A DNA stretch of 64,000 bases from Algoriphagus antarcticus (GCF_002150685.1 NZ_MSSW01000031.1:78730-142729); one strand, 5' to 3'; shown: positions 18,092 to 26,580, counted from the first letter of the stretch. Numbers and translations: made by a program. Notes: generated by a model from the sequence alone, not told the origin.

Positions 18092-19210
18092 ATGCAAGAT
18101 TACAAACAGCTTCTATTTACTAATGAACGGGTTTTACCGTATCAGACGAGAGATTTAAATTACCCATTGAGCGATAAAATAATAGCGGAGGATGTTGTAG
18201 GTCTCCCAAAGATCACTGATGATTATCTCATTTATTCCAACACGAAAAAAGAAGTAGTTATTCTTTCATATAAATCTGCCGAAGCATGTACCATTTCATT
18301 ACCGTCAAATAAAAAAAAAATCGATAACAGTGACCTGCAATTAGTCGTTTCCGATGATCATGTATTGGTTTACTTACACGGAAAGGTTTATACCATAAGC
18401 ATTCACCAAAAAATAATCATAGATGAGACAAGTATTTTTTGCACAGGTTTAGATACTGCTGGATATTTGTACCGCAATCAAATCACCTACAATCCCGGTA
18501 TAAATAAGTTCGGACTGTTTGATCTAGCCACAAAAGAATCTATATGGACGACAACCCTAAGTAATTATTGTGTGAAAACTTGTGGTAACGATAAAACAGT
18601 GATTATTCAGGATGGATTATTTTTAATCCATGCTTATGATAAGAATAACGGCCGTGAATGTTGGACATTCGATCTTAAAAGTCAGCTCAATGAAGACATG
18701 AAGTATTTTATGGGTATCAATTCTGTCATGGCTTTACAAGATGATCAGCTAATTTTCGGTTGTAATGATCGCTTGTTCTGTATAGACTCACAAACCGGAA
18801 AAAGTATCTGGTCGAAGGCTTTCAAAGGCTTTTCAGCTGCGAACATGTCGGTGTATGAAAATGGAATTATATCATCAGTATCGGCTACTGCTTATTATGA
18901 AATTGAAACGAAAACAGGCAATATCTCCTCCTACTTAGATATCAACCAAATTACCAGGGACTTAAATGTATCCTTGTTTACTAAACCCATTTTGACTGCA
19001 AATCAAGTGATTGTTTTTTCTGCTATGAACAGTCGTTTGTTCATTTTTTACAGAAGAGACTTCAAACTCGCATATCAATCAGAAGTTTATAACGTTAAGG
19101 ACAATAACAGATACCAACCAGCAATATCTTCCGGACTAACACCAGTGCTAAAAAATCAATCACTTTTCACTTTGGACATGGATGGGGTATTTCGTGAATA
19201 CAATAGTTAG
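18092..19210 (+). CDS. PQQ-type beta-propeller protein linked to cargo C
   Basis: A protein of 372 residues whose ATG lies one base after the stop of cargo C. Repeated blade motifs end in a Gly/Trp pattern: KESIWTTTLSN, GRECWTFDLKSQ, GKSIWSKAF, with aromatic-rich blades between. No signal peptide or lipobox, so probably cytoplasmic. Beta-propellers of this PQQ/WD-like class commonly act as binding scaffolds. The tight coupling to the giant cargo gene suggests a partner: immunity protein, chaperone or adaptor. Catalytic PQQ dehydrogenase function is unlikely at this length and without export. Function not established. Confidence 0.65.
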   Translation: MQDYKQLLFTNERVLPYQTRDLNYPLSDKIIAEDVVGLPKITDDYLIYSNTKKEVVILSYKSAEACTISLPSNKKKIDNSDLQLVVSDDHVLVYLHGKVYTISIHQKIIIDETSIFCTGLDTAGYLYRNQITYNPGINKFGLFDLATKESIWTTTLSNYCVKTCGNDKTVIIQDGLFLIHAYDKNNGRECWTFDLKSQLNEDMKYFMGINSVMALQDDQLIFGCNDRLFCIDSQTGKSIWSKAFKGFSAANMSVYENGIISSVSATAYYEIETKTGNISSYLDINQITRDLNVSLFTKPILTANQVIVFSAMNSRLFIFYRRDFKLAYQSEVYNVKDNNRYQPAISSGLTPVLKNQSLFTLDMDGVFREYNS

Positions 19211-19349
19211 GTTTTATTAAGTGGTAGTAAGCCTTGTATGTTTAATCACTTCTGTTTTAAAATACAGCGTCTAATCTTTAACGGTTCTCGTAAAATCAAA
19301 GCAATTCCAGTGATAGCCAATCTTTTGTAATGTTATCACTATTTCCCCA

Positions 19350-19517
19350 TTATGTTATTCTTTTGTAAGCAAACGGGGTGACATGCTTAAATGAAGCATA
19401 AAATCCAGAAAAAGCGGCGTTCAATCCTGGCAGACAGTTTTTTACTTCGGTTTCATTAGCCAAAGGCAACGCTTCTTCGCCAAGCCATAAATTATTATCC
19501 CAACCAAAAAAGCCCAT
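19350..19517 (-). other. Candidate 55-residue ORF or gene remnant
   Basis: On the minus strand an ATG at 19517 opens a 55-codon frame ending in TAA at 19350. The product starts MGFFGWDNNLWLGEE and contains KNCLPGLNAAFSGFYASF, then KHVTPFAYK. The composition is protein-like, with balanced hydrophobic/aromatic residues and no low complexity, unlike the AT-rich flanks. The start codon lies inside the stem of a terminator-like hairpin, which argues against normal expression. It may be the 3' remnant of a lost gene. I do not recognise the family. Confidence 0.3.
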
Positions 19518-19540
19518 CTTGTTCTCGCAAGATGGGCTTT
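19509..19540. terminator. Hairpin downstream of the eCIS operon
   Basis: Perfect 13-bp inverted repeat AAAGCCCATCTTG / CAAGATGGGCTTT with loop TTCTCG. The T-run is stronger on the minus strand (TTTTTT) than on the plus strand (TTTACTTTTAC). The same stem and loop recur at 23691-23728, so this may be a repeated terminator element. Confidence 0.65.
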
Positions 19541-19750
19541 ACTTTTACTTAAATAGAAAAAACCCGACTAGGACTAAAATGCTGGAATACCCGTAATCCG
19601 TACAGCAGTCGGATTTAAATCCACTGCACTATTTTTTGAATTAGAAATCCAACACATCTTCCTTAATTTCCAATATAGAAATCCAATTTCCCTATCAGGT
19701 TACCTGCTTCTGCCTCGAAACTTTTACTAAACAGCCTTCCTCAAAAACCA

Positions 19751-20692
19751 ATGAAAAAGCGCGTGCTACCCCTTCTTCTTCTTACTTTTTTTGCCTGGTC
19801 TTGTAGCCCAAAAAGACCCAAAGAAATGGAAAGCATTTCCCAACGGGACTCCGTATTTACCACTCCACTGGGAGTGAGCTATGTGATCCCGGAGCCAAGC
19901 GAAAAAGCTTTGGCACAATATCGACAAGCAAAAACAGCCTCCGAAGCAAATCCCGAAGATGTAGAAGCGCTGATCTGGTATGGTCGTCGCACAGCCTATC
20001 TAGGGCAATACCGAGAGGCTATTTCCATTTATTCCAAAGGGATTGAGAAATTTCCAAACGAAGCTCGACTCTACAGGCATAGAGGACATCGCTACATAAG
20101 TCTACGGGAATACAAAAAGGCAATTGAAGACCTAGAACAGGCCTCCCTTTTGATCGAGGGCACTGAAAATGAATTGGAGCCAGATGGCATGCCCAATGCC
20201 CAAAACATTCCCGTAAGTACCCTGAATGGTAATATTTGGTATCACCTCGGGCTAGCCTATTACTTGGATCATCAGTATGAAAAGGCGTATGAAGCATATA
20301 TCCAATGCCGCGAAAGTGGCGATCTTTATGATAATATCGTCTCCAGTACACATTGGCTGTATATGATCCAGCAGCGACTCAGCAATTCTGCAAAAGCAGA
20401 TTCCCTTTTAGCTCCCATCAATCGAGACTCCACAGTAATCGAAAACCAGAGCTATGCTGATCTTTGTCATTTGTATAAGGGCTGGATTCCGGTGGACTCG
20501 CTGATCACGGAAGGTGCAGGCAGCCCCTCCAATGATGCCGTTCGCTATGGCGTAGCCAACTGGTATTTATACCACGGAGATTCTGCCCTAGCTAAGCAAA
20601 TAATGGAAGATCTGGTGAACGAAAAAGCCTTTTCATCTTTTGGCTATCTCGCTGCCGAAAGTGATTTGATTCGGTATTTTGGGAAAAAATAG
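19751..20692 (+). CDS. TPR-repeat lipoprotein
   Basis: A protein of 313 residues. The signal peptide has a lipobox (LLLLTFFAWSC, Cys18), so it is probably anchored in the inner leaflet of the outer membrane or in the inner membrane. At least three tetratricopeptide-like repeats lie between ~60 and 220: residues like EDVEALIWYGRRTAYLGQYR, EARLYRHRGHRYISLREYKK and NIWYHLGLAYYLDHQYEKAY. TPRs mediate protein-protein contacts. No catalytic domain is visible. It stands alone, with no clear operon partner. Specific role unknown. Confidence 0.8.
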   Translation: MKKRVLPLLLLTFFAWSCSPKRPKEMESISQRDSVFTTPLGVSYVIPEPSEKALAQYRQAKTASEANPEDVEALIWYGRRTAYLGQYREAISIYSKGIEKFPNEARLYRHRGHRYISLREYKKAIEDLEQASLLIEGTENELEPDGMPNAQNIPVSTLNGNIWYHLGLAYYLDHQYEKAYEAYIQCRESGDLYDNIVSSTHWLYMIQQRLSNSAKADSLLAPINRDSTVIENQSYADLCHLYKGWIPVDSLITEGAGSPSNDAVRYGVANWYLYHGDSALAKQIMEDLVNEKAFSSFGYLAAESDLIRYFGKK

Positions 20693-20808
20693 AAGGTCTA
20701 TTATATTCAATTGGGATCTTAAGTGCGAAATCTTTCGACCCAATGGATGTAAAATGAAAAGTAAAAACTATGTTAGCTATGTGGCTTTGTGGTGAAAACA
20801 CCCGTTAT

Positions 20809-20824
20809 GGCGAACCCTAATTTT
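20809..20824. repeat. Short direct repeat, copy 1 (CACCCGTTATGGCGAA)
   Basis: A 16-base unit that recurs with one mismatch at 21474-21489 (CACCCGTTTTGGCGAA). Both copies are preceded by a TATGTGG-type stretch, and together they flank the small gene at 20917-21342. It could be part of a dispersed intergenic repeat or a trace of an insertion. Confidence 0.4.
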
Positions 20825-20916
20825 CTCAATTGTCGTCTCTACCTACAGCAGACAGCTTTTCGACCAAAACTGGTAATGTGTTGGATTCTCTTGATTATGG
20901 GCAGGGCCCACGGCCT

Positions 20917-21342
20917 TTACTTCAACTCAAGCCCCTTGACCCAGCTCAGCGCTTCGGGTTCAGCTTCAAAGATTTTGTAGGGCACAGGTTGCTTTTGGAA
21001 TGAAAAGATCATTTTTAGAATTCCGCGAATGGCTATGTTAGGGATGACATAGGCAGTTCCAGCACAAAAGGTTTGCATCAGTTCCTCATTTTCCTTCAAC
21101 CAATCTGCCTGCATCTTTTGATGGGAAAGCTTGGGAATACATGCATTGGATGCATCGAATATTATCGCTAAGTTTTTTTCGTGCCTATAGCAAGCCTTGG
21201 TTTGATCGAGGTAGGATTGAAAGTTCTGATCCGTGCTTTTACTTCCGGTAAATACAATTCTTACAATTGGAAAAGAAGATTCGTCGATGATTGCGTAAGG
21301 TTCCATAGTTGAGAAAACAAGATTTAGATCAAAGAGTTTCAT
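20917..21342 (-). CDS. Small STAS/SpoIIAA-like cytosolic protein
   Basis: A protein of 141 residues, minus strand, between two short direct repeats. Features: YAIIDESSFPIVRIVFTG (N-terminal strands), then NLAIIFDASNACIPKL (the strand-turn that carries the phosphorylatable position in STAS folds), then GTAYVIPNIAIRGILKMIF, SFQKQPVPYKIFEAEPEAL and a closing helix. This strand/helix pattern is that of small stand-alone STAS-like proteins. No signal peptide. Alternative: another small conserved Bacteroidota family with a similar fold. No partner anti-sigma or kinase gene is adjacent. Function unknown. Confidence 0.65.
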   Translation of the reverse strand: MKLFDLNLVFSTMEPYAIIDESSFPIVRIVFTGSKSTDQNFQSYLDQTKACYRHEKNLAIIFDASNACIPKLSHQKMQADWLKENEELMQTFCAGTAYVIPNIAIRGILKMIFSFQKQPVPYKIFEAEPEALSWVKGLELK

Positions 21343-21473
21343 GCGATAGGATGGTTATTACACTGCAAAGGTCAGAGAGATTTATCTGAGTGCTCGCTGC
21401 ATATGATTGACAATGATTAACGGGGTTGTGTGATATAGGCTATATTTATTATGTGGTTCAAAAAAATACTGTC

Positions 21474-21489
21474 CACCCGTTTTGGCGAA
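21474..21489. repeat. Short direct repeat, copy 2 (CACCCGTTTTGGCGAA)
   Basis: Second copy of the 16-base unit at 20809-20824, one mismatch, same orientation, again downstream of a TATGTGG-type stretch (21450-21458). It lies just before the decayed rpiB-terminator duplication. Confidence 0.4.
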
Positions 21490-21596
21490 TCTCACTAATC
21501 GACTCTTCTATAAACTGAGAACCCCATCGTGATCTCACAAGATGTGCTTTTTGAACCCTGCATCTGAAATCCGTCACCGGTCAACATTTTTAAGTT

Positions 21597-21796
21597 TCAA
21601 GCAACCTTACTCACACAATCTGGTGTCTTCCACCTTCGAAGTCGGCAGTAAGAAATGTTTCATCTAAGGTCTCCGCCAACTCATAGGAGATAAATAGAGC
21701 AAGAAGTGCAAGAACATTTACATTATTATGCTAACAGGAAAGTTCGGCAAGCTCTTCGTTCCAGCAAAGCACAGCGGAAGGCTCTCTGATTTCATG
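21597..21796 (-). pseudogene. rpiB: Decayed copy of the 3' part of rpiB
   Basis: Read on the minus strand this stretch encodes a degraded copy of the last ~60 residues of the intact RpiB at 23769-24206: CWNEELAELSC then HNNVNV, ALLALFISYEL and EGGRHQ align with CWNEELAALSRQHNNANV, ALPARFISYEL and EGGRHQ. It has an in-frame TAG at 21731-21733 (replacing Gln) and a one-base deletion just before the end (ATTGTG for AATCGTG) that creates a TGA. The homology runs on through the gap into a degenerate terminator hairpin (~21526-21552), so the whole rpiB 3' end plus terminator was duplicated. The N-terminal half is absent. The rest of the 660-base gap (21343-22004) shows nothing else. Confidence 0.85.
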
Positions 21797-22004
21797 TTTT
21801 TTTTAATTTCCTCACGCTCACTCTTTTGATACACTAAGAAACTTCTTTAACAAATACCGGAGGAAACTTGTCCACTTTCCATCCAAAAGGCTAAAATTTG
21901 AAAATGACAGTTCAAGTCATCCATTCGAGTAAAACCTACCTTACTTCACCTTTTTTAACAGCTAAAATTCCTCTTTTTTTTAAAAGCTGGCGTTACATTT
22001 ACCT

Positions 22005-23639
22005 ATGATTAAATTCAATTTCAAACTGTTGGCAGGGTTAGGCATTGGCGTGATGGTAATGGGATGTAACTCCTCTTCCTTAATCACTTCCCCGCCAATA
22101 AGTTATCAAAGCAACAGTCCCAAACTAGCTGAACTGACAGAAAAGGAAGCCAAACACTGGGGACATTTAGATTTACAAAAAGACACGATTCCGGGAATGA
22201 GCGTAGATCGGGCCTATGCCGAACTTCTGAAAAAGAGAAAAGGCGAGCAGGTTATCGTAGCGGTTATTGATTCCGGGATTGACTTGGATCATGAAGACAT
22301 CAAAAATGTACTTTGGACGAATCTAGGAGAAAAGCCGGGAGACGGAATCGATAACGACGGCAATGGCTATATTGATGATATCCATGGCTATAATTTCCTC
22401 GGAGAATCCTATAACGAGCAAATGGAAATGGCTCGGATTATCCGATTAAAAATTGGAGACGAAGCCTACCAACAAGCTGCCCAATCAAAATTAGATGAGA
22501 AGTTTTCTGAAGCCAAATCAGCGCTACCTCAACTCAAGCAAATTGACCAGTTAATTAGCATGGCTGATCAAAATATGCAAAAAGCTTTGGGTAAAGAAGT
22601 CTATTCGCTTGCTGACTTGGAAGGCTATCAGCCCAAAAATGCACAAGAAGAGAGAACAGTCGGAATGCTCGCTCAGGTAATTAGTATGGGACAGGAAGTT
22701 CCCCTCGCTATCAAAGATCTGCAAGATGGAATCAAGTATTATGGCGAACAGCTCAAATACAATTTGAACGTGGACTTCAATGGACGTATTCCGGTAGGAG
22801 ACGATCCTTATAACTTTGCCGATACTAACTATGGCAATGGAAATCCAGCAGCCATAGACCCGGAAGAAAGTCATGGTTCGCATGTGGCAGGGATCATTGC
22901 CGCTACTCGTAACAATAAAAAAGGGGTAGATGGCGTCGCAAAAAATGTCAAAATCATGTCTATTCGGGCTGTCCCAAATGGAGATGAATACGATAAAGAT
23001 ATTGCTCTCGCCATCCGATATGCTGCAGATAACGGAGCTAAAGTGATCAATGCCAGTTTTGGAAAAGGGTTTTCCCCAAATTCAGAATGGGTACATGAGG
23101 CCTTGAACTATGCCGCTTCCAAGGATGTCCTGTTTGTTCATGCTGCAGGGAATGACGGGATTGATCTGGACTCTCCGGAGAACCTTACCTTCCCGAATGA
23201 CCAACCCGCCTCAAACTCAAAAGAATTGGCCAACAACTACCTTACTGTGGGAGCATTGACGTCAGTTTACGGATCAGACATGATTGCGGTATTTTCCAAT
23301 TATGGAAAAGAGAATGTGGACATCTTTGCTCCCGGAGACGAGATTTATTCCACTATGCCTAATGATTCTTATGAATTTCAGGGAGGCACTTCTATGGCAG
23401 CTCCGGCAGTCACTGGTTTAGCTGCTATGATAAGATCATATTTCCCAAGTTTGAGTGCTGCTCAAGTGAAGAAAATCATCCTAGAGTCTGGAATTTCGCC
23501 TGCTCTCAAGGTTCAGGTAGGCGGGCCAGATGGGGAGGAAAAATCTTTTTCGGAAATTTCTAAATCCGGCAAAATAGCAAACTTGTATAATGCACTGATC
23601 TTGGCAAGTCAAGTTTCTAATGGAAATGTGAGTTTGTAA
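22005..23639 (+). CDS. S8 (subtilisin-like) serine peptidase lipoprotein
   Basis: A protein of 544 residues. The N-terminal signal has a lipobox VMGC (Cys21). The catalytic triad of the subtilase family is present: Asp89 (AVIDSGIDLDH), His290 (ESHGSHVAG) and Ser463 (GGTSMAAPA), with a NASFG oxyanion/strand region near 350. The Asp-to-His spacing is ~200 residues, far above the usual 30-60, because of a long helical insert (~140-265). Such inserts occur in a Bacteroidota subtilase subgroup. It should be an envelope-anchored protease. The gene lies between a decayed and an intact copy of the rpiB 3' end and converges on rpiB over a shared terminator. Confidence 0.92.
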   Translation: MIKFNFKLLAGLGIGVMVMGCNSSSLITSPPISYQSNSPKLAELTEKEAKHWGHLDLQKDTIPGMSVDRAYAELLKKRKGEQVIVAVIDSGIDLDHEDIKNVLWTNLGEKPGDGIDNDGNGYIDDIHGYNFLGESYNEQMEMARIIRLKIGDEAYQQAAQSKLDEKFSEAKSALPQLKQIDQLISMADQNMQKALGKEVYSLADLEGYQPKNAQEERTVGMLAQVISMGQEVPLAIKDLQDGIKYYGEQLKYNLNVDFNGRIPVGDDPYNFADTNYGNGNPAAIDPEESHGSHVAGIIAATRNNKKGVDGVAKNVKIMSIRAVPNGDEYDKDIALAIRYAADNGAKVINASFGKGFSPNSEWVHEALNYAASKDVLFVHAAGNDGIDLDSPENLTFPNDQPASNSKELANNYLTVGALTSVYGSDMIAVFSNYGKENVDIFAPGDEIYSTMPNDSYEFQGGTSMAAPAVTGLAAMIRSYFPSLSAAQVKKIILESGISPALKVQVGGPDGEEKSFSEISKSGKIANLYNALILASQVSNGNVSL

Positions 23640-23690
23640 TTATTTCATTCAGGTAAATAACCTTCCATTTGATTCCAAATCATGCCCATT

Positions 23691-23728
23691 AAAAAAGCCC
23701 ATCCTGTTCTCACAAGATGGGCTTTTTT
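23691..23728. terminator. Bidirectional terminator between S8 protease gene and rpiB
   Basis: 17-bp stem with one C-A mismatch, AAAAAAGCCCATCCTGT / ACAAGATGGGCTTTTTT, loop TCTC. A run of six T on each strand makes it effective in both directions, fitting the convergent genes on either side. Stem and loop closely match the hairpin at 19509-19540. Confidence 0.85.
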
Positions 23729-23768
23729 GTTAGCATCGGTCACCCGACATCAAACACCTGACAAGCTA

Positions 23769-24206
23769 TCAGCTACAGGCAATTTTACTCACACGATTCT
23801 GGTGTCTTCCGCCTTCGAACTCGGTAGTAAGGAAAGTCTCTGCTAGCTTTTCTGCCAGTTCATAGGAGATAAATCGAGCTGGAAGTGCCAAAACATTTGC
23901 ATTGTTATGCTGCCTAGACAAAGCCGCCAATTCCTCATTCCAGCAAAGTGCAGCACGGATTCCCTGATGCTTATTGGCGGTAATTGCTACACCATTTCCA
24001 CTTCCACAGATCACGATCCCAAGGTCATATTCACCAGCTTCTAAAGCTAAACTCAAGGGGTGAACGTAATCAGGATAATCTACCGAAGCGTCGGAAAAAG
24101 GGCCGAAGTCTTTTACTTCGTAACCTAGAGATTCTAGTTTGCTAATCATTTTGGCTTTGTATTCAAAACCTGCATGATCTCCTCCTATTGCTATTTTCTT
24201 TGTCAT
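23769..24206 (-). CDS. rpiB: Ribose 5-phosphate isomerase B
   Basis: 145 residues from the ATG at 24206 (MTKKIAIGGDHAG); the frame continues upstream, but the family begins at this motif. It interconverts ribose 5-phosphate and ribulose 5-phosphate in the pentose phosphate pathway (RpiB/LacAB family). Seen: GGDHAGF at the N-terminus, DYPDY, the anion-hole motif ICGSGNGVAI with the catalytic-type Cys, ANKHQGIRAALC, and HNNANVLALPARF. Third gene of a minus-strand glyA-tatC-rpiB run, though the 125-base gap after tatC leaves co-transcription open. A decayed second copy of its 3' end lies at 21597-21796. Confidence 0.93.
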   Translation of the reverse strand: MTKKIAIGGDHAGFEYKAKMISKLESLGYEVKDFGPFSDASVDYPDYVHPLSLALEAGEYDLGIVICGSGNGVAITANKHQGIRAALCWNEELAALSRQHNNANVLALPARFISYELAEKLAETFLTTEFEGGRHQNRVSKIACS

Positions 24207-24331
24207 AAGTATTTTTTTCAAAAGACCGAAGCGGGAAGACAGGAGACCGAAGTAACCCCTTGTTTCCAACTACATCTCAATCTATTTTCTCCAATCTCTT
24301 GATTCTTAAGTCTTACTACTAACGTCTTACC

Positions 24332-25189
24332 TTAAAGCGCATCATTAACCTCTTCCTTAGCTTTTTTAATCGCTCTCTTCTTTTCCAATCTCTTCGCAAT
24401 TTGAATTCCAGCTTCATACAAAACCAGTATCGGCATGGCAATCAAGATCTGGCTGATCACATCCGGAGGTGTGATAATAGCTGACAATACCAAGATTACG
24501 ACTATTGCGTGTCTTCGGTATGATCTAAGCATTCCTGAAGTCACCAATCCTGACATCGCCAAGAAATAAACCACTACAGGAAGCTGGAACATAATTGCTG
24601 ATGCAAGGACCAACATCGTCAGCGTAGAAATATAAGATGTGATGTCAAATTCATTAAGAATCGACGGATCAAGTTGATAGTTTGAAAGGAAATTGATCGA
24701 AAGAGGAGATAGGATAAAGTATCCAAATCCAGCTCCCATGAAGAACAACAAACTCACAAAGAAGACCGCTCCTCTTGCTGCATTCTTTTCCTGATCATAT
24801 AATCCCGGACTGATAAATCGCCATACTTCCCAGAATACGAATGGAAACGAAGCAATGAATCCCACCACAAAACTCGAAGTCATGTGCATGGTAAACTGAC
24901 CTGTCATTTGCCTACTTTGAATCGTGAACGGCAGCTCGTCTATACAAAGTGCAGGCAGTCCTACATAATCACTGAGTTCACACAGCCATCTATAGGTTAC
25001 AAAGTCAACCTTGGAGGGCCCAAGAATAACGACGCCGAATACAAAGCTTTTGGCCAAAAAGGCCGCAACGGATAAAATCAGAATAGCTGCTACTGAACGA
25101 AGCAAATGCCAGCGTAATGACTCTAAATGGTCCAAAAAGGACATTCCTCCTTCTTCTTCCTCTTCTTCTTGGTATTGATCTAATGCCAC
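24332..25189 (-). CDS. tatC: Sec-independent translocase subunit TatC
   Basis: A protein of 285 residues with six predicted membrane segments. TatC is the twin-arginine signal receptor of the Tat export system in the inner membrane. Seen: an acidic N-terminal run (EEEEEEGGMSFLDHLESLRW, the cytoplasmic motif with the conserved LEELR-like segment), SFVVGFIASFPFVFWEVWRF, ISPGLYDQEKNAA (conserved F/YxPGL region) and SAIITPPDVISQ near the end. It lies 17 bases downstream of glyA. No tatA gene is adjacent in this window. Confidence 0.95.
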   Translation of the reverse strand: MALDQYQEEEEEEGGMSFLDHLESLRWHLLRSVAAILILSVAAFLAKSFVFGVVILGPSKVDFVTYRWLCELSDYVGLPALCIDELPFTIQSRQMTGQFTMHMTSSFVVGFIASFPFVFWEVWRFISPGLYDQEKNAARGAVFFVSLLFFMGAGFGYFILSPLSINFLSNYQLDPSILNEFDITSYISTLTMLVLASAIMFQLPVVVYFLAMSGLVTSGMLRSYRRHAIVVILVLSAIITPPDVISQILIAMPILVLYEAGIQIAKRLEKKRAIKKAKEEVNDAL

Positions 25190-25206
25190 GGGTAGTGTCT
25201 AAAATT

Positions 25207-26475
25207 CTAGTACAATGGAAACTCATTCATCCAGGCATTTACTTCGCTTCGGATGCTTGCCAATTCGGCTTCATTATCATGATTTGTCAAAGCTCTGTCG
25301 ATCAAGCTGACTATTTTCACCATGTCATCTTCTTTCAAACCACGAGTAGTTACAGCAGCTGTCCCTATTCTCATTCCAGAGGTAACAAACGGAGATTTGG
25401 TATCAAACGGAACCATGTTTTTATTGATGGTAATATCCACTTTCCCAAGGGTCTGTTCTGCAATTTTGCCGGTAAGGTCTTTATTTCTAAGATCGATAAG
25501 CATCATGTGGTTGTCTGTTCCTCCTGAGATAATTTGATAACCGAGACTTACGAACTGATCTGCCATTACGGATGCATTCTTTTTCACCTGAACCACATAA
25601 TGCATGTATTCGTCAGATAGACACTCTTGGAAAGCAATAGCTTTAGCAGCAATAATATGCTCCAAAGGACCACCTTGAGTGCCTGGGAACACACCCATAT
25701 CCAGCAAGGAAGACATCTTTTTGATTTCTCCTTTTGGAGTAGTCAATCCCCATGGATTATCAAAATCTTCCCGCATCATGATCAATCCACCTCTTGGACC
25801 TCTAAGGGTCTTGTGCGTGGTAGTAGTTACGATATGGCAATGATCTAGCGGATCATTCAAAAGTCCTTTTGCAATCAATCCAGATGGGTGAGAAATATCT
25901 GCTAAAAGTATTGCTCCTACTTGGTCGGCAATCTCTCTCAATCTTGCATAATCCCAATCTCTTGAATACGCTGAAGCACCACAGATAATCAATTTTGGAG
26001 AGACTTCTAATGCTTTTTCTTCAAGCTTAGCGTAGTCAATTCTTCCTGTCTCTTCCTCTACTCCGTAGAAATGTGGTTCATAAAGCTTACCGGAGAAATT
26101 CACCGGAGAACCATGTGTCAAGTGGCCACCATGAGAAAGGTCAAATCCCAAAATCGGATCACCTGCTTTCAAACATGCCAAAAACACAGCAGCATTGGCC
26201 TGTGCACCGGAGTGAGGCTGCACATTGGCCCAAGTAGCGCCGAAAAGCTCCTTTGCGCGGTCAATAGCCAATTGCTCGATCTTATCCACTACTTCACAAC
26301 CACCATAGTAGCGCTTGCCTGGAAGACCTTCTGCATATTTGTTAGTCAGCACGCTTCCCGCGGCTTCCATTACTTGTTTGCTGGTGAAGTTTTCGGAAGC
26401 AATCAATTCTATGCCTCTCTTTTGTCTGTCTTCTTCTTCGTTGATCAGGTCGAAAACAAGCGTATCTCTTTTCAT
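25207..26475 (-). CDS. glyA: Serine hydroxymethyltransferase
   Basis: A protein of 422 residues. It converts serine and tetrahydrofolate to glycine and 5,10-methylene-THF with PLP, in the cytoplasm. Family signatures: [19 protein letters not shown] near the N-terminus, [40 protein letters not shown] and the PLP-lysine motif [15 protein letters not shown]. Length is normal. It heads the glyA-tatC run. A canonical Bacteroidota promoter (TTG-N20-TATTTTTG) sits ~65 bases upstream. Confidence 0.97.
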   Translation of the reverse strand: MKRDTLVFDLINEEEDRQKRGIELIASENFTSKQVMEAAGSVLTNKYAEGLPGKRYYGGCEVVDKIEQLAIDRAKELFGATWANVQPHSGAQANAAVFLACLKAGDPILGFDLSHGGHLTHGSPVNFSGKLYEPHFYGVEEETGRIDYAKLEEKALEVSPKLIICGASAYSRDWDYARLREIADQVGAILLADISHPSGLIAKGLLNDPLDHCHIVTTTTHKTLRGPRGGLIMMREDFDNPWGLTTPKGEIKKMSSLLDMGVFPGTQGGPLEHIIAAKAIAFQECLSDEYMHYVVQVKKNASVMADQFVSLGYQIISGGTDNHMMLIDLRNKDLTGKIAEQTLGKVDITINKNMVPFDTKSPFVTSGMRIGTAAVTTRGLKEDDMVKIVSLIDRALTNHDNEAELASIRSEVNAWMNEFPLY

Positions 26476-26539
26476 AATCAGGGGTTTGAAAGCAAATTCT
26501 TACGGAACGGTAGCCAGATGGCCTACCTGCAAATGTGCC

Positions 26540-26570
26540 CAAAAATAGTCTGAAAGTACCGATTATCCAA
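26540..26570 (-). promoter_or_regulatory. Promoter of glyA (TTG-N20-TATTTTTG)
   Basis: On the minus strand, TTG (26570-26568) is separated by 20 bases from TATTTTTG (26547-26540), matching the Bacteroidota -33/-7 consensus. The predicted start near 26535 leaves a leader of ~60 bases before the glyA ATG at 26475. Confidence 0.65.
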
Positions 26571-26580
26571 TCCAAAATTA

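Larger units (their letters stand above)
19211..19750. other. Intergenic stretch after the eCIS operon
   Basis: 540 bases without a confident gene. It contains a strong hairpin (19509-19540) and a 55-codon open frame on the minus strand (19350-19517), listed separately. The remainder up to the TPR lipoprotein gene shows no recognisable promoter or repeat. This is the junction between the eCIS locus and the following accessory genes. Confidence 0.5.

Noticed and set aside
20789..20980. 63-residue plus-strand frame in the accessory region
   Set aside because: Its end overlaps the STAS-like gene on the other strand and the sequence is not protein-like; no start context.
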